Shown here: positions 1 to 8,598 of the stretch, one piece after another
Layout of the letters: each line of letters opens with the position of its first letter
Numbering within the stretch: position 1 is the stretch's first letter
Origin: Methylibium sp.
GTDB lineage: Bacteria; Pseudomonadota; Gammaproteobacteria; Burkholderiales; Burkholderiaceae_C
Reading direction: 5' to 3'
Length of the DNA: 40,206 nucleotides
NCBI GenBank assembly: GCA_013824165.1
Contig: PNNH01000050.1
Location: forward strand, 1-40,206
Notes under the pieces: generated by a model
Database searches by the model: none
What the model was told of the DNA's origin: nothing
What the model saw: the letters and a program-made list of their open reading frames with translations, nothing else
Program-made: the position numbers and the translations under genes

Positions 1-691
1 CAAAGGCCTGGGCGCCACGCGCGCTCACTTCATGGATGGCGCGCGCCACCAACTCCTTGCCCGTGCCGGACTCGCCTTGCAACAGCACTGGCGCCATGCT
101 GCGCGCGACCTTCTCGATCAAGGCACGCACCTGGCGCATCGCGGCCGAATCACCAGCCAGACGCTGCAGCGCATTAGTGCCGCTACCAGCTTCGATACGC
201 GCGCGCGATGGGCGCGGCTCGGCGCGCGGCTGGCGTGCCGCCGGTGCCTCCACCGGCCTGGCGGCATCCGCGGCAGGCTCGCGCGGCAGCGCGGCAGGCA
301 CAAGCACCGGCGCGGCTTGCGGCAGGCGCCCCAGCGCCGAGGCCACGACGCTGCGGAACTGGCGCAGGTCGACCGGCTTGGTCAGGTAGTCATAGGCTCC
401 CGCCTTCAAGGCCTCGACCGCGTTCTCGGCCGAGCCATAGGCGGTGATCACCAGCGCCTTCTCAGAACGCCCTTGCTGCTCCAGCCAGCCCAGCACGTCC
501 AGGCCACTGCCGTCGGGCAGGCGCATATCAGTGATGACGGCGCTGTAGCTGCGCTGCCGCAAGTGATCCAGCGCCTCCTCCACCGTGCCGGCGGTGTCCA
601 TTTCATAGCCTTCGCGCAGCAGCGTCAGCTCGTACAGAGTGCGCAGGTCAGGCTCGTCGTCGACGACCAGAAGGCTGAAGTTGTGGCTCAT
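1..691 (-). CDS. pilR: Type IV pilus sigma-54 response regulator PilR (partial, 3' end outside window)
   Basis: NtrC-family response regulator; with PilS it normally activates sigma-54 transcription of the major pilin gene. About 230 N-terminal codons are visible. The receiver domain covers roughly residues 5-120, with the acidic pair D11/D12, the phospho-acceptor D55 in AVITD, T83 and K105 in LTKP. A Pro/Ala/Arg-rich linker follows, then the start of the AAA+ domain with Walker A GESGTGKE near residues 203-210. The rest of the AAA+ domain and the Fis-type HTH lie beyond base 1. The start ATG (689-691) overlaps the pilS stop in an ATGA, so the pair is translationally coupled. The family is certain; PilR rather than another NtrC paralogue follows from the adjacent PilS-like kinase. 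Confidence 0.93.
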   Translation of the reverse strand, partial: MSHNFSLLVVDDEPDLRTLYELTLLREGYEMDTAGTVEEALDHLRQRSYSAVITDMRLPDGSGLDVLGWLEQQGRSEKALVITAYGSAENAVEALKAGAYDYLTKPVDLRQFRSVVASALGRLPQAAPVLVPAALPREPAADAARPVEAPAARQPRAEPRPSRARIEAGSGTNALQRLAGDSAAMRQVRALIEKVARSMAPVLLQGESGTGKELVARAIHEVSARGAQAF

Positions 692-2520
692 GAGGAAGAG
701 GTTTCGGTCAGGCGACGCAAGGTCAGCACGAACTCGTTGCCGGCCGCCTCAAGCGGGCCGGCCCGGCGGAAGTCGATGCGGCCCCCGTAGCGCTCGCAGA
801 GTTCGCGGCAAATATACAGACCGAGACCGGAGCCACGGCTGCGTGTCGAGAAGAAGGGTTCGAACAGGTGCCGCTCCACCTCGGCAGCAATCGGCTCGCC
901 CGCACTGAAGACCGCCAGTTGGGCGGCCTGCTCTGACGGCGCTTGCAGGCTGACCTGAACCGAAGCCGGCCCCGGCGCCGCATGCCGCAGCGCGTTGTCC
1001 AACAGGTTCACCAGCACGCGGCGCAGGTGCTCCGGGTCGAAGGCCACCACCACCGGCTGGGCCGGCGCACTGCACAGCAGCGGGCCTGTCGCACCGCTCT
1101 CCAGCTTGTTGGTGCGCAACCACTCGGCACAGACCTCGGCCACCAAGGCCGAGGCGTCGACCGGCACCGGCTGCGGCACCACGCCCGGCGCCACCTCCAT
1201 CACATCGTCAATGATGCGCTTGAGGCGCTGCACATTCGAAGCCACCATCGCGGCCAGCCGCTGCTGCTGCGGCTCTACGCAGTCTTCGGCCAGCAGCGCA
1301 TTCGCCTGGTCGATGGCGGCCAAGGGGTTGCGGATCTCGTGCGCAATGCCCGCCGAGACACGCCCCATCGCCGCCAGCTTCTCCTGCCGGCTGCGGGCCT
1401 GCACGGTGCGCAGGTCCTCGACGAAGATTACGCACAGGTCCTCGCCGGCCTGCGCCTCGCGCTGGCGCGTGAAGCGCATGCGCAGACGCAGCACCCGCTG
1501 TGTCCCATCCTCGAAGTCAAGCAGCACATCCCGCCCTTCCTCGGGCCACCCGCCCTCGCCAAAGGCTCGCTCCACCGCTTGCACCAAGGGCATCCATGCC
1601 AGCACGCCGCGCAGCTGGAAAGGCGCGCGGCGCACCTTGTGGCCATTCGAAAGCAGCGCGCGCGAAGCCGGGTTCGCCGCCCTCACCCGCCCTCGCCGGT
1701 CCACCACCAGCACGCCCTCCTGCATCTCATCGATCACCAACTGGTTCAGCTGAGCCTGCTGCCGCGCCAACTCCATGCTGCCGCGTGCAGCCCGCTCCTC
1801 GCGCGCCAGCCGGCTGGCCAATTCGCTGGCCAGCAGCCCAACCACGAACAGGCCGGTGCCCGACAGACCTGTCTGCATCATTCGCTGCCCGACATCCGCG
1901 CCTCGCAGCACAGCCCACCAGGCCACGCCCAGCATCAGCAAGGCTGCAATCGCCGCGGTAGCCAGGACCAGCAGCCTTGGCGTGAGCACGCCGGCCATCA
2001 GGACCGGCATGACAAACAGCGCACCGTAGCTGACGCTGGAACCGCGATCCAGCGCATGCAACACACCAAACACCAGGAGGTCCACGCCAATGCTGGCCAA
2101 CCACTGCGGACTGTGCAGCCGGGCCAGCGTATGGGCGGTGGCACCGCGCTGCAACCAGGGCAGCATCCACAAGGCCAGCGCCTGCAAGGCATAGAAGCCC
2201 GAGAGCGGCAGCGCCCATTCCGGCGAGGCCGACCCCAACCAGGCCGCTACTAGTTGCGTGGCAAACAACGCCAGGCCAAGGGCAGCGCGTGCGGCCAGAA
2301 AAGCTCGGTACAGGCGCTGAAAAGCACCCTCCCCGGCCTGGCGTCGCCGCGAGCGCTGAAAGAAGAACTGCGAGTCTTCACCAGACTGCCCGGCCGCCTC
2401 AGGCGCTTCCCACTCCGCATCCAAACTGTCCTGCGCGCTCGGCCCGAACCAGGACAGCTCGCTGTCCCCCGTCTGGCTGCGGGCCTGGCGCTGTGCATCG
2501 ACCCGGCCGGCCTGCATCAT
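688..2520 (-). CDS. pilS: Sensor histidine kinase PilS
   Basis: Membrane histidine kinase, 610 aa, partner of PilR in type IV pilus control. An unusual hydrophilic N-terminal stretch (about 1-65, acidic then Arg-rich) precedes around six hydrophobic segments between residues 75 and 236. A PAS-like region (about 255-370, containing DEMQEGVLVVDRRG) follows. The dimerisation/phospho-acceptor H box GIAHEIRNPLAAID has H394. The HATPase domain carries the N box LVNLLDNALRHA and the G box GSGLGLYI. The gene overlaps pilR by ATGA at its 3' end and the small upstream membrane gene by 4 bases at its 5' end, so all probably share one minus-strand transcript. The start at 2520 is taken because of that overlap; the next downstream Met residues would remove only part of the N-terminal extension. 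Confidence 0.92.
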   Translation of the reverse strand: MMQAGRVDAQRQARSQTGDSELSWFGPSAQDSLDAEWEAPEAAGQSGEDSQFFFQRSRRRQAGEGAFQRLYRAFLAARAALGLALFATQLVAAWLGSASPEWALPLSGFYALQALALWMLPWLQRGATAHTLARLHSPQWLASIGVDLLVFGVLHALDRGSSVSYGALFVMPVLMAGVLTPRLLVLATAAIAALLMLGVAWWAVLRGADVGQRMMQTGLSGTGLFVVGLLASELASRLAREERAARGSMELARQQAQLNQLVIDEMQEGVLVVDRRGRVRAANPASRALLSNGHKVRRAPFQLRGVLAWMPLVQAVERAFGEGGWPEEGRDVLLDFEDGTQRVLRLRMRFTRQREAQAGEDLCVIFVEDLRTVQARSRQEKLAAMGRVSAGIAHEIRNPLAAIDQANALLAEDCVEPQQQRLAAMVASNVQRLKRIIDDVMEVAPGVVPQPVPVDASALVAEVCAEWLRTNKLESGATGPLLCSAPAQPVVVAFDPEHLRRVLVNLLDNALRHAAPGPASVQVSLQAPSEQAAQLAVFSAGEPIAAEVERHLFEPFFSTRSRGSGLGLYICRELCERYGGRIDFRRAGPLEAAGNEFVLTLRRLTETSSS

Positions 2521-2756
2521 GACGGGTGACTGGCCTCGTAGGCATTCCGATGCGCCGTGCTGCAGAAGTGCCCCCCGCGCCCTGGCAAGGCCTCATCGCG
2601 GGGCAGATGCAGTCCGCACTGCGCGCAAGCCACCATGTCTTTGGACGGCTCGGCCTCATGCCGCGGCTGCGAGCTGGATGCCGGTGGGCGTCCGCGCTTG
2701 AAGCCCAGCACAAAGACCAACACGGCCAGGCCGACGATCAGGAGCAAGTATTTCAT
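2517..2756 (-). CDS. Small membrane-anchored CxxC protein (PP0621-like)
   Basis: A 79-aa protein with one N-terminal hydrophobic helix (residues 2-18), a short positively charged stretch, then a compact domain with C44-x2-C47, H63, C65 and H69. This looks like a small zinc-binding or zinc-ribbon module facing the cytoplasm. Proteins of this layout, often called the PP0621 family, are known beside pilS or cytochrome-assembly genes in Burkholderiales and pseudomonads; their function is unknown. It begins directly after the CcsA-like gene (stop at 2757) and overlaps the pilS start by 4 bases, so it sits mid-operon. The family name is recalled from knowledge of the neighbourhood, not checked. Confidence 0.8.
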   Translation of the reverse strand: MKYLLLIVGLAVLVFVLGFKRGRPPASSSQPRHEAEPSKDMVACAQCGLHLPRDEALPGRGGHFCSTAHRNAYEASHPS

Positions 2757-3590
2757 TCAGTTCCCCGTGCTGCGCTGAAGCAGCACCTCCAGCACGAAGC
2801 GCGACCCAGCGTAGGCCAGCAGCAGCAAGGCGGCGCCGAGATAGAGCCAGCGCGTCGCCCGCCGGCCACGCCAGCCGAACAGGCGCCGGCCGGTCACCAG
2901 ACCCGTCAGCACCAGCCATCCGAGCACGGACAGCAAGGTCTTGTGATCCCAACGCCAGTGCGGCGTGAACCACCAGCCCAGCAACAGGGCCAGCGACAGC
3001 AAGGCCACCCCGGCACCAACGAATTGAAACGTCAGACGCTCCAGACGCAGCAGCGGCATGCCAAGTGCCATCGCCGACTTCTTCTGGCGCATCAAGCGTT
3101 CAGCGCGGCTGAGCATGACGGCGTGCAGCACGGCCACGCCAAACAAACCATAGGACGCCAGACCCAGGGCCCAGTGCAAGGGGGCCCACGGCGACGCGGC
3201 CTGAGGCCGCGCCTCGCCCGGAAAGTACCAAGCCACCGCCACCGTCAGCGCAGCCAGACCGGCCAGCACGCGGCGCGCGCCAGGCAGCGGCACCATGCGG
3301 CTCTCAACAAGGTAGACGGCCACGACCAGCCACATCGTCATCGACAGCGCGGGCGCAAAGCCGAAGCGCGCACCACCCAGATCCAGGCCCAGGCCGGCGA
3401 TATCCACCGTCAGCGCAAGCAGGTGGGCCAGCCAGCCCAGCAGCAGCAAGGCCGGCACACCGCGCCAGCGCGAAGCCGTCGAATCCGCCGACATCGCGGC
3501 GCCGCCATAGGCCAGCAAAGCGAGCAGGCTGGAGCCGGCCAGAAGCATGCCGGCGCTGCCGGCAGGGGCGAACGATAAAATCATGGCCAC
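2757..3590 (-). CDS. CcsA/YpjD-like inner membrane protein (cytochrome c assembly family)
   Basis: A 277-aa polytopic membrane protein with about eight hydrophobic segments. It matches the CcsA/HemX-type family in length and pattern, including the conserved region LHWALGLASYGLFGVAVLHA and a Trp-rich loop with PHWRWDHKTLLSVLGW, comparable to the WGxxWxWD loop of haem-handling proteins. In enterobacteria the homologue YpjD/CorE is also next to ffh, as here, where ffh diverges from base 3635. Its actual role (haem handling or ion homeostasis) is not settled for the family. The start ATG at 3590 is preceded by a short 44-bp intergenic region shared with ffh, which must hold both promoters. Confidence 0.85.
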   Translation of the reverse strand: MAMILSFAPAGSAGMLLAGSSLLALLAYGGAAMSADSTASRWRGVPALLLLGWLAHLLALTVDIAGLGLDLGGARFGFAPALSMTMWLVVAVYLVESRMVPLPGARRVLAGLAALTVAVAWYFPGEARPQAASPWAPLHWALGLASYGLFGVAVLHAVMLSRAERLMRQKKSAMALGMPLLRLERLTFQFVGAGVALLSLALLLGWWFTPHWRWDHKTLLSVLGWLVLTGLVTGRRLFGWRGRRATRWLYLGAALLLLAYAGSRFVLEVLLQRSTGN

Positions 3591-3634
3591 AGTGTACTTT
3601 TGAGCGCACCGCTTGCCGCGGCATGCGCCACCCT

Positions 3635-5026
3635 ATGGCATCCACCCTGACCGACCGCCTGAGCCACCTCGTCAAGACCATGCGAGGCCAGGCCCGCATC
3701 ACCGAGAGCAATGTGCAGGACATGTTGCGCGAGGTGCGCATGGCCTTGCTCGAAGCCGACGTGGCGCTGCCGGTGGTGCGCGACTTCATCGCCCGCGTCA
3801 AGGAGAAGGCGCTGGGCCAGGAGGTGGTGGGTTCGCTCAATCCGGGCCAGGTGCTGGTGTCGGTGGTGCACAAGGAGCTGGCGGCCACCATGGGCGACGG
3901 CGTGGCCGACATCAACCTGGCCGCGCAGCCGCCGGCCGTGATCCTGATGGCCGGCCTGCAGGGCGCCGGCAAGACGACCACCACCGCCAAGCTGGCCAAG
4001 CACCTGATCGAGAAGCGCAAGAAGAAGGTGCTAACGGTCTCGGCCGACGTCTACCGCCCCGCGGCCATCGAGCAGCTCAAGACCGTGACCAAGCAGGCTG
4101 GCGCCGAATGGTTTCCGTCCGCGCCCGACCAGAAGCCGCATGACATCGCGCTGGCCGCCATCGACTATGCCAAGAAGCATTACTTCGACGTGCTGTTGGT
4201 CGACACCGCCGGCCGCTTGGCCATCGACGAAGCGTTGATGGCTGAGATCAAGGACCTGCACGCCACACTGAACCCGGTCGAAACCTTGTTCGTCGTCGAT
4301 GCGATGCAGGGCCAGGATGCGGTCAACACCGCCAAGGCCTTCAAGGAAGCGCTGCCGCTGACAGGCATTGTGCTGACCAAGCTGGATGGCGACTCGCGCG
4401 GCGGCGCCGCGCTGTCGGTGCGCCAGATCACCGGCGCACCGATCAAGTTCGCGGGCGTGTCGGAAAAGATCGACGGCCTGGAGGTGTTCGACGCCGATCG
4501 ACATGCGGGCCGCGTGCTGGGCATGGGCGACATCGTCGCGCTGGTCGAGGAAGTGACCAAGGGCGTGGACATCGCCGCGGCCCAGAAACTGGCCGACAAG
4601 CTCAAGTCCGGTGATGGTTTCGACCTGAACGACTTTTTGGCGCAGATCTCGCAGATGAAGAAAATGGGCGGCCTGTCCAGCCTGATGGACAAGCTGCCGA
4701 CGCAGATGACAGCCAAGGCAGGCGCAGCCGACATGGACAAGGCCGAGCGCGACATGCGCCGCATGGAAGGCATCCTCAATGCCATGACGGCCAAGGAGCG
4801 CCGCAGCCCTGCGCTGCTGATGGACGGCAAGAGCAAGGCCAGCCGCAAGCGTCGCATCGCCGCCGGTGCCGGCGTGCAGATCCAGGACGTCAACCGCCTG
4901 CTCAATCAGTTCGACCAGATGCAGGGCATGATGAAGAAGATGAAAGGCGGCGGCCTGATGAAGATGATGAAGAAGATGGGCGGCATGAAGGGCTTGGGCG
5001 GCATGATGCCCCCAGGCATGAAGTGA
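3635..5026 (+). CDS. ffh: Signal recognition particle GTPase Ffh
   Basis: SRP54-type GTPase that binds 4.5S RNA and signal peptides and delivers ribosomes to FtsY. 463 aa from the ATG at 3635, chosen because the family begins MASTLT/MFENLT; an in-frame ATG at 3623 would add four residues. The N domain covers about 1-95. The G domain has G1 GLQGAGKT (107-114), DTAGRL, TKLDGDSRGG and a closing loop. The C-terminal M domain is Met-rich and ends in repeated MKKM/GGM units (last 45 residues), as expected for the signal-sequence groove. It diverges from the CcsA-like gene and converges on ftsY, sharing a terminator at 5051-5076. Confidence 0.98.
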   Translation: MASTLTDRLSHLVKTMRGQARITESNVQDMLREVRMALLEADVALPVVRDFIARVKEKALGQEVVGSLNPGQVLVSVVHKELAATMGDGVADINLAAQPPAVILMAGLQGAGKTTTTAKLAKHLIEKRKKKVLTVSADVYRPAAIEQLKTVTKQAGAEWFPSAPDQKPHDIALAAIDYAKKHYFDVLLVDTAGRLAIDEALMAEIKDLHATLNPVETLFVVDAMQGQDAVNTAKAFKEALPLTGIVLTKLDGDSRGGAALSVRQITGAPIKFAGVSEKIDGLEVFDADRHAGRVLGMGDIVALVEEVTKGVDIAAAQKLADKLKSGDGFDLNDFLAQISQMKKMGGLSSLMDKLPTQMTAKAGAADMDKAERDMRRMEGILNAMTAKERRSPALLMDGKSKASRKRRIAAGAGVQIQDVNRLLNQFDQMQGMMKKMKGGGLMKMMKKMGGMKGLGGMMPPGMK

Positions 5027-5050
5027 GCCGGAGCCAAAAGCTAGCCAAAC

Positions 5051-5076
5051 AAAAAGCGGGCCGAGGCCCGCTTTTT
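5051..5076. terminator. Bidirectional rho-independent terminator between ffh and ftsY
   Basis: Perfect 12-base inverted repeat: AAAAAGCGGGCC, a 2-base spacer GA, then GGCCCGCTTTTT. The A-tract on the left and T-tract on the right allow it to end transcripts from both the ffh side and the ftsY side. Confidence 0.9.
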
Positions 5077-5105
5077 CCTTTCTGGCATGCCGCCGCTATG
5101 CGTCC

Positions 5106-6167
5106 CTATTCCAGCAGAGCCTGGGCAAACTCGCGTGCGTTGAAGGTCTGCAGGTCTTCGAGCTTCTCGCCCACGCCGATGAAGTAAACGGGAATGGCGC
5201 GTTCACGCGCGATCGCTGCCAGCACGCCGCCCTTGGCCGTGCCATCCAGCTTGGTGACGATCAGGCCCGTCAGGCCCAGCGCGTCGTCGAAGGACTTCAC
5301 CTGGCTCAGTGCGTTCTGGCCTGTGTTGCCGTCCACCACCAGCAAGACCTCGTGCGGCGCGCCTTCCTGTGCCTTGCCGATGGTGCGCTTGATCTTCTTC
5401 AGTTCCTCCATCAGGTGCAGCTGCGTCGGCAGGCGGCCTGCGGTGTCGGCGATCACCACATCGCAGCCGCGCGCGCGGCCGGCCACCACGGCGTCGAAGG
5501 TCACGGCTGATGGGTCGCCGCCTTCCTGGCTGACGATCTCGACCTGGGCGCGGTCGGCCCACACCGACAGCTGCTCACGCGCTGCCGCGCGGAAGGTGTC
5601 GGCCGCAGCCAGCAGCACCTTCGCATTGGCATCGGCCAGATGGCGGGTCAACTTGCCAATGCTGGTGGTCTTGCCAGCGCCGTTGACGCCGACCACCATC
5701 ATCACGGTCGGGCTCGCCTCGCCCACCGACAGCGACTTCTCCAGCGGCTTGAGCAACTCGCTCAAGGCCTCGACCAACAGGCCGCGCACGGCCGCAGGCT
5801 CGGTCGCCTTGGCCTCCTTGACGCGCCGCTTCAAATCTTCGAGCAGGAACTCGGTCGCCTTCACACCCGCATCGGCCATCAGCAGTGCGGCCTCGAGTTC
5901 CTCGTACAGCGCGTCGTCGATCTGCGTGCCGGTGAAGACCTGGGCGATGCTGGAGCCGGTCTTGCGCAGGCCTTGGCGCAGCTTATCCAGCCAACTCTGG
6001 CGTGGTGCAGCAGCGGGCACTTGCGGCTCCACCACGGCTTCAGCAATCACGCTGTCCGGCAGTCTGGCCTCCGACTCCAGGGCAGGCCGCACCATCGGCT
6101 CCATCGCCGGGGTCGGTGTAGCAGCAGCGCCGCCACCACCAAATTTTTTCTTGAAGAAGCTGAACAT
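5106..6167 (-). CDS. ftsY: Signal recognition particle receptor FtsY
   Basis: SRP receptor GTPase, 353 aa from the ATG at 6167 (MFSFFKKKF, the usual lysine-rich amphipathic start). The frame is open upstream to Met codons at 6212 and 6230; neither resembles the family start and there is no clear Shine-Dalgarno before any of them. A Pro/Ala-rich A region spans residues 10-65, followed by the N domain. The G domain has GVNGAGKTTSIGKL, DTAGRLPTQ and TKLDGTAKGG. The C-terminal GVGEKLEDLQTFN signature is present. It is convergent with its partner ffh, an uncommon but known arrangement. Membrane targeting probably depends on the basic N-terminus, as the acidic A domain of E. coli FtsY is much reduced. 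Confidence 0.97.
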   Translation of the reverse strand: MFSFFKKKFGGGGAAATPTPAMEPMVRPALESEARLPDSVIAEAVVEPQVPAAAPRQSWLDKLRQGLRKTGSSIAQVFTGTQIDDALYEELEAALLMADAGVKATEFLLEDLKRRVKEAKATEPAAVRGLLVEALSELLKPLEKSLSVGEASPTVMMVVGVNGAGKTTSIGKLTRHLADANAKVLLAAADTFRAAAREQLSVWADRAQVEIVSQEGGDPSAVTFDAVVAGRARGCDVVIADTAGRLPTQLHLMEELKKIKRTIGKAQEGAPHEVLLVVDGNTGQNALSQVKSFDDALGLTGLIVTKLDGTAKGGVLAAIARERAIPVYFIGVGEKLEDLQTFNAREFAQALLE

Positions 6168-6224
6168 CGGGAGCCGTCTCTCAAAGCTGCGCGCTCCAAT
6201 TTTCGGAAGCATCGCGAAGGGTGC

Positions 6225-6254
6225 TTGCATTCTCTCCGAAATAGCCGCTAGAAT
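6225..6254 (+). promoter_or_regulatory. Candidate sigma-70 promoter of the CAU tRNA
   Basis: TTGCAT at 6225-6230 and TAGAAT at 6249-6254 are separated by 18 bases. Initiation about seven bases after the -10 would fall a few bases before the mature tRNA 5' end at 6266. Inferred from matches to consensus and position only. Confidence 0.5.
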
Positions 6255-6265
6255 AGTGGGCTTGA

Positions 6266-6342
<77 letters not shown>

Positions 6343-6351
6343 GAACAAGAT

Positions 6352-6380
6352 AAACGGCCCGAGCAACCCTCGGGCCGTTT
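6352..6380 (+). terminator. Rho-independent terminator after tRNA
   Basis: Perfect 10-base stem ACGGCCCGAG / CTCGGGCCGT with a 5-base loop, an A-run on the 5' side and TTTT on the 3' side. It ends the tRNA transcript. Confidence 0.85.
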
Positions 6381-6416
6381 TGCATTGATCATCAACGCAG
6401 CCACTGGACACATACC

Positions 6417-6815
6417 ATGTATCGCTGTGCACCCGCCTCCGTCCTGCTCGCATTCGCGACCAGCATCGCCTGTATCAGCCCAGCGCAGGCGCAGACCCAC
6501 CGCCCGTTTCCGGCCTACGCCTTGCGCGGCGAACTGGTCGTGCAGCAGGTGCCCGAGGTCAGGCTGAACGGTCAGCCCGCGCGGCTCGCGCCCGGCTCGC
6601 GCCTGCGAAGCGAGTCCCACATGCTGCTGCAACCCGCCAGCGTGGCTGGGCAAAAGCTGATCGTGCATTACACCGTCGAGCCGACATCAGGCCTGCTACA
6701 GGACATCTGGGTGCTGAATGCCGCTGAACTGGCCAACAAGGTCTGGCCTCGGTCGGCACAGGAAGCGGCAACGCTGGTCTTCGAGCCCGGCACCCAGACC
6801 TGGTCCAAGCGCTGA
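6417..6815 (+). CDS. Small secreted/periplasmic protein of unknown function
   Basis: 132 aa with a clear Sec signal peptide: hydrophobic core at residues 7-20 and likely cleavage after AQA (residue 25). The mature part is about 107 residues with no Cys, so neither haem- nor disulfide-dependent. It is a mixed sequence with [17 protein letters not shown] and a C-terminal FEPGTQTW motif. No domain is recognised with certainty. It lies alone between the tRNA terminator and miaB and may share a transcript with miaB (91-base gap). The signal peptide, the good reading frame and clean boundaries support a real gene. Confidence 0.75.
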   Translation: MYRCAPASVLLAFATSIACISPAQAQTHRPFPAYALRGELVVQQVPEVRLNGQPARLAPGSRLRSESHMLLQPASVAGQKLIVHYTVEPTSGLLQDIWVLNAAELANKVWPRSAQEAATLVFEPGTQTWSKR

Positions 6816-6906
6816 GTCGCCTGAGGCCAGACGGCCTCAGCCCTTCATCCGCGCAAACAGCGCGCATTGCACAGGACGCTGCCCGACCGGGGTGGCGACA
6901 TGCCTC

Positions 6907-8244
6907 ATGAAGAAAGTTTTCATCAAGACCTTCGGCTGCCAGATGAACGAGTACGACTCGGACAAGATGGCCGATGTGCTGGGCGCGGCCCAAGGCTTCG
7001 AGAAGACCGACAACGTCGACGATGCCGACCTGATCCTGTTCAACACCTGCTCGGTGCGTGAGAAGGCGCAGGAAAAAGTGTTCTCTGACCTGGGGCGCGT
7101 CAAGCATCTGAAGGAAAAGGGCGTGATGATCGGCGTCGGCGGCTGCGTGGCCAGCCAGGAGGGTGCCGCCATCATCGAGCGTGCGCCCTATGTCGACGTC
7201 GTGTTCGGTCCGCAGACCCTGCACCGCCTGCCTGCGATGCTGGACGCCCGCCGCGAGCAGCGCCGCCCTCAGGTGGATATCAGCTTCCCTGAGATCGAGA
7301 AATTCGACAATCTGCCGCCGGCCAAGGTGGATGGCGCCAGCGCCTTCGTCTCCATCATGGAGGGCTGCTCCAAGTACTGCAGCTACTGCGTCGTGCCCTA
7401 CACGCGCGGCGAAGAGATGTCACGCCCCTTCGACGACGTGCTGACCGAGATCGCCGGCCTGGCCGATCAGGGCGTCATGGAGATCAATCTGCTGGGTCAG
7501 AACGTCAACGCCTACCGCGGCAAGATGGGCGATACCAGCGAACACGCGGATCTGGCTCTGCTGCTCGAATACGCGGCGGAGATTCCCGGCATCCAGCGCC
7601 TGCGTTTCACCACCAGCCACCCTAATGAATTCAGTCCGCGCCTGATCGAGGCCTATGGCCGGGTGCCGCAGTTGGTGAACCACCTGCACCTGCCGGTGCA
7701 GCATGGCAGCGACCGCATCCTGATGGCGATGAAGCGCGGCTACACCGCGCTGGAGTTCAAGAGCATCATCCGCAAGCTGCGCGCGATCCGGCCCGACATC
7801 CGCATTGCCAGCGACTTCATCGTCGGCTTCCCCGGCGAAACAGAAGACGATCACGCCAAGCTGATGAAGCTCGTCGAAGACGTCGGCTTCGATGCCTCCT
7901 TCAGCTTCATCTTCAGTCCGCGGCCCGGCACGCCGGCAGCCAATCTGGAAGACACGACGCCTTACGAGGCCAAGGTGAAGCGACTGCAAGAGCTGCAGGC
8001 CGCGATCGAGGCCAACGCCGTCCGCATCAGCGAGACCATGGTCGGAACAACGCAGAAAATCCTGGTCACCGGCAATGCGCGCAAGGACCCGAGTGAGCTG
8101 ATGGGTCGCACCGAATGCAACCGCATCGTCAACTTCAAGGGCCACCCGCGCCTGATGAACCAGCTGATCGACGTCACGATCACGCAGGCATTCGCGCATT
8201 CACTGCGCGCCGAAGTACCTGTCGGCGAGACGCTCAGCGCCTGA
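6907..8244 (+). CDS. miaB: tRNA-2-methylthio-N6-isopentenyladenosine37 synthase MiaB
   Basis: Radical-SAM methylthiotransferase that converts i6A37 to ms2i6A37 in tRNAs reading UNN codons. 445 aa from the ATG at 6907 ([18 protein letters not shown], the family start); an in-frame ATG further upstream at 6718 lies within the preceding gene and is rejected. The N-terminal UPF0004 domain carries the auxiliary-cluster cysteines in FGCQM (C11), NTCSVRE and GGCVAS. The radical SAM triad is [24 protein letters not shown] and [10 protein letters not shown] follow, and a TRAM domain lies at the C-terminus. It is convergent with a small membrane gene whose end overlaps by 11 bases. Confidence 0.98.
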   Translation: MKKVFIKTFGCQMNEYDSDKMADVLGAAQGFEKTDNVDDADLILFNTCSVREKAQEKVFSDLGRVKHLKEKGVMIGVGGCVASQEGAAIIERAPYVDVVFGPQTLHRLPAMLDARREQRRPQVDISFPEIEKFDNLPPAKVDGASAFVSIMEGCSKYCSYCVVPYTRGEEMSRPFDDVLTEIAGLADQGVMEINLLGQNVNAYRGKMGDTSEHADLALLLEYAAEIPGIQRLRFTTSHPNEFSPRLIEAYGRVPQLVNHLHLPVQHGSDRILMAMKRGYTALEFKSIIRKLRAIRPDIRIASDFIVGFPGETEDDHAKLMKLVEDVGFDASFSFIFSPRPGTPAANLEDTTPYEAKVKRLQELQAAIEANAVRISETMVGTTQKILVTGNARKDPSELMGRTECNRIVNFKGHPRLMNQLIDVTITQAFAHSLRAEVPVGETLSA

Positions 8245-8506
8245 GGCTCAGCAGCCATTGCGGCAGGGCGATGGCGAGGATCATCAGCCCATAGCCTGCC
8301 ACCTTGCCATCACGCCCTAGCACCAACAACGCCGCCATGATGCCCAGGCAGCCACCGATGCCGCCCCATAGCGCGAGGCGACGCCACGACAGGTTCTTGA
8401 GCTCGCGCCGCCACAGTTGTTTGAGGCCAAGAGCCATCAGCGCCGCAACGATCCAGGCCGGCGCCAGCAAATTGGTGAAGTGCCACAAGGCGTCCAGAGG
8501 GCTCAT
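8234..8506 (-). CDS. Small hydrophobic membrane protein, unknown function
   Basis: 90 aa from the ATG at 8506 ([12 protein letters not shown]); the frame extends to a Met at 8557, but that extension would run into the hemA promoter region. Three hydrophobic segments (about 10-30, 42-62 and 68-85) are separated by basic loops (RRELKN, SWRRL), suggesting an inner-membrane protein. No catalytic motif is seen. The 3' end overlaps miaB tail-to-tail by 11 bases. Proteins of this type upstream of hemA are known in related Burkholderiales, but I cannot name the family. Confidence 0.7.
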   Translation of the reverse strand: MSPLDALWHFTNLLAPAWIVAALMALGLKQLWRRELKNLSWRRLALWGGIGGCLGIMAALLVLGRDGKVAGYGLMILAIALPQWLLSLRR

Positions 8507-8586
8507 TGATCGAACGGGTTTGAAAAAAGTGCAGGGCTGCGTCGGGCTGGCGCACACACGTGCCCTTTATAAGTGCTGGCCAATTT

Positions 8587-8592
8587 TATAAT
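8587..8592 (+). promoter_or_regulatory. Candidate -10 element of hemA implying a leaderless transcript
   Basis: A consensus TATAAT ends only six bases before the hemA ATG at 8599, so initiation at the usual distance would fall on or next to the start codon. No good -35 hexamer is seen at 16-18 bases upstream. A second AT-rich TATAAG at 8568-8573 could give a leader of about 20 bases instead. Confidence 0.4.
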
Positions 8593-8598
8593 CCGCCC

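Noticed and set aside
943-2253. A 436-codon open frame on the plus strand opposite pilS
   Set aside because: It is antisense to an intact kinase, rich in Arg, Gln and His as expected from GC-rich shadow frames, and has no recognisable domain.
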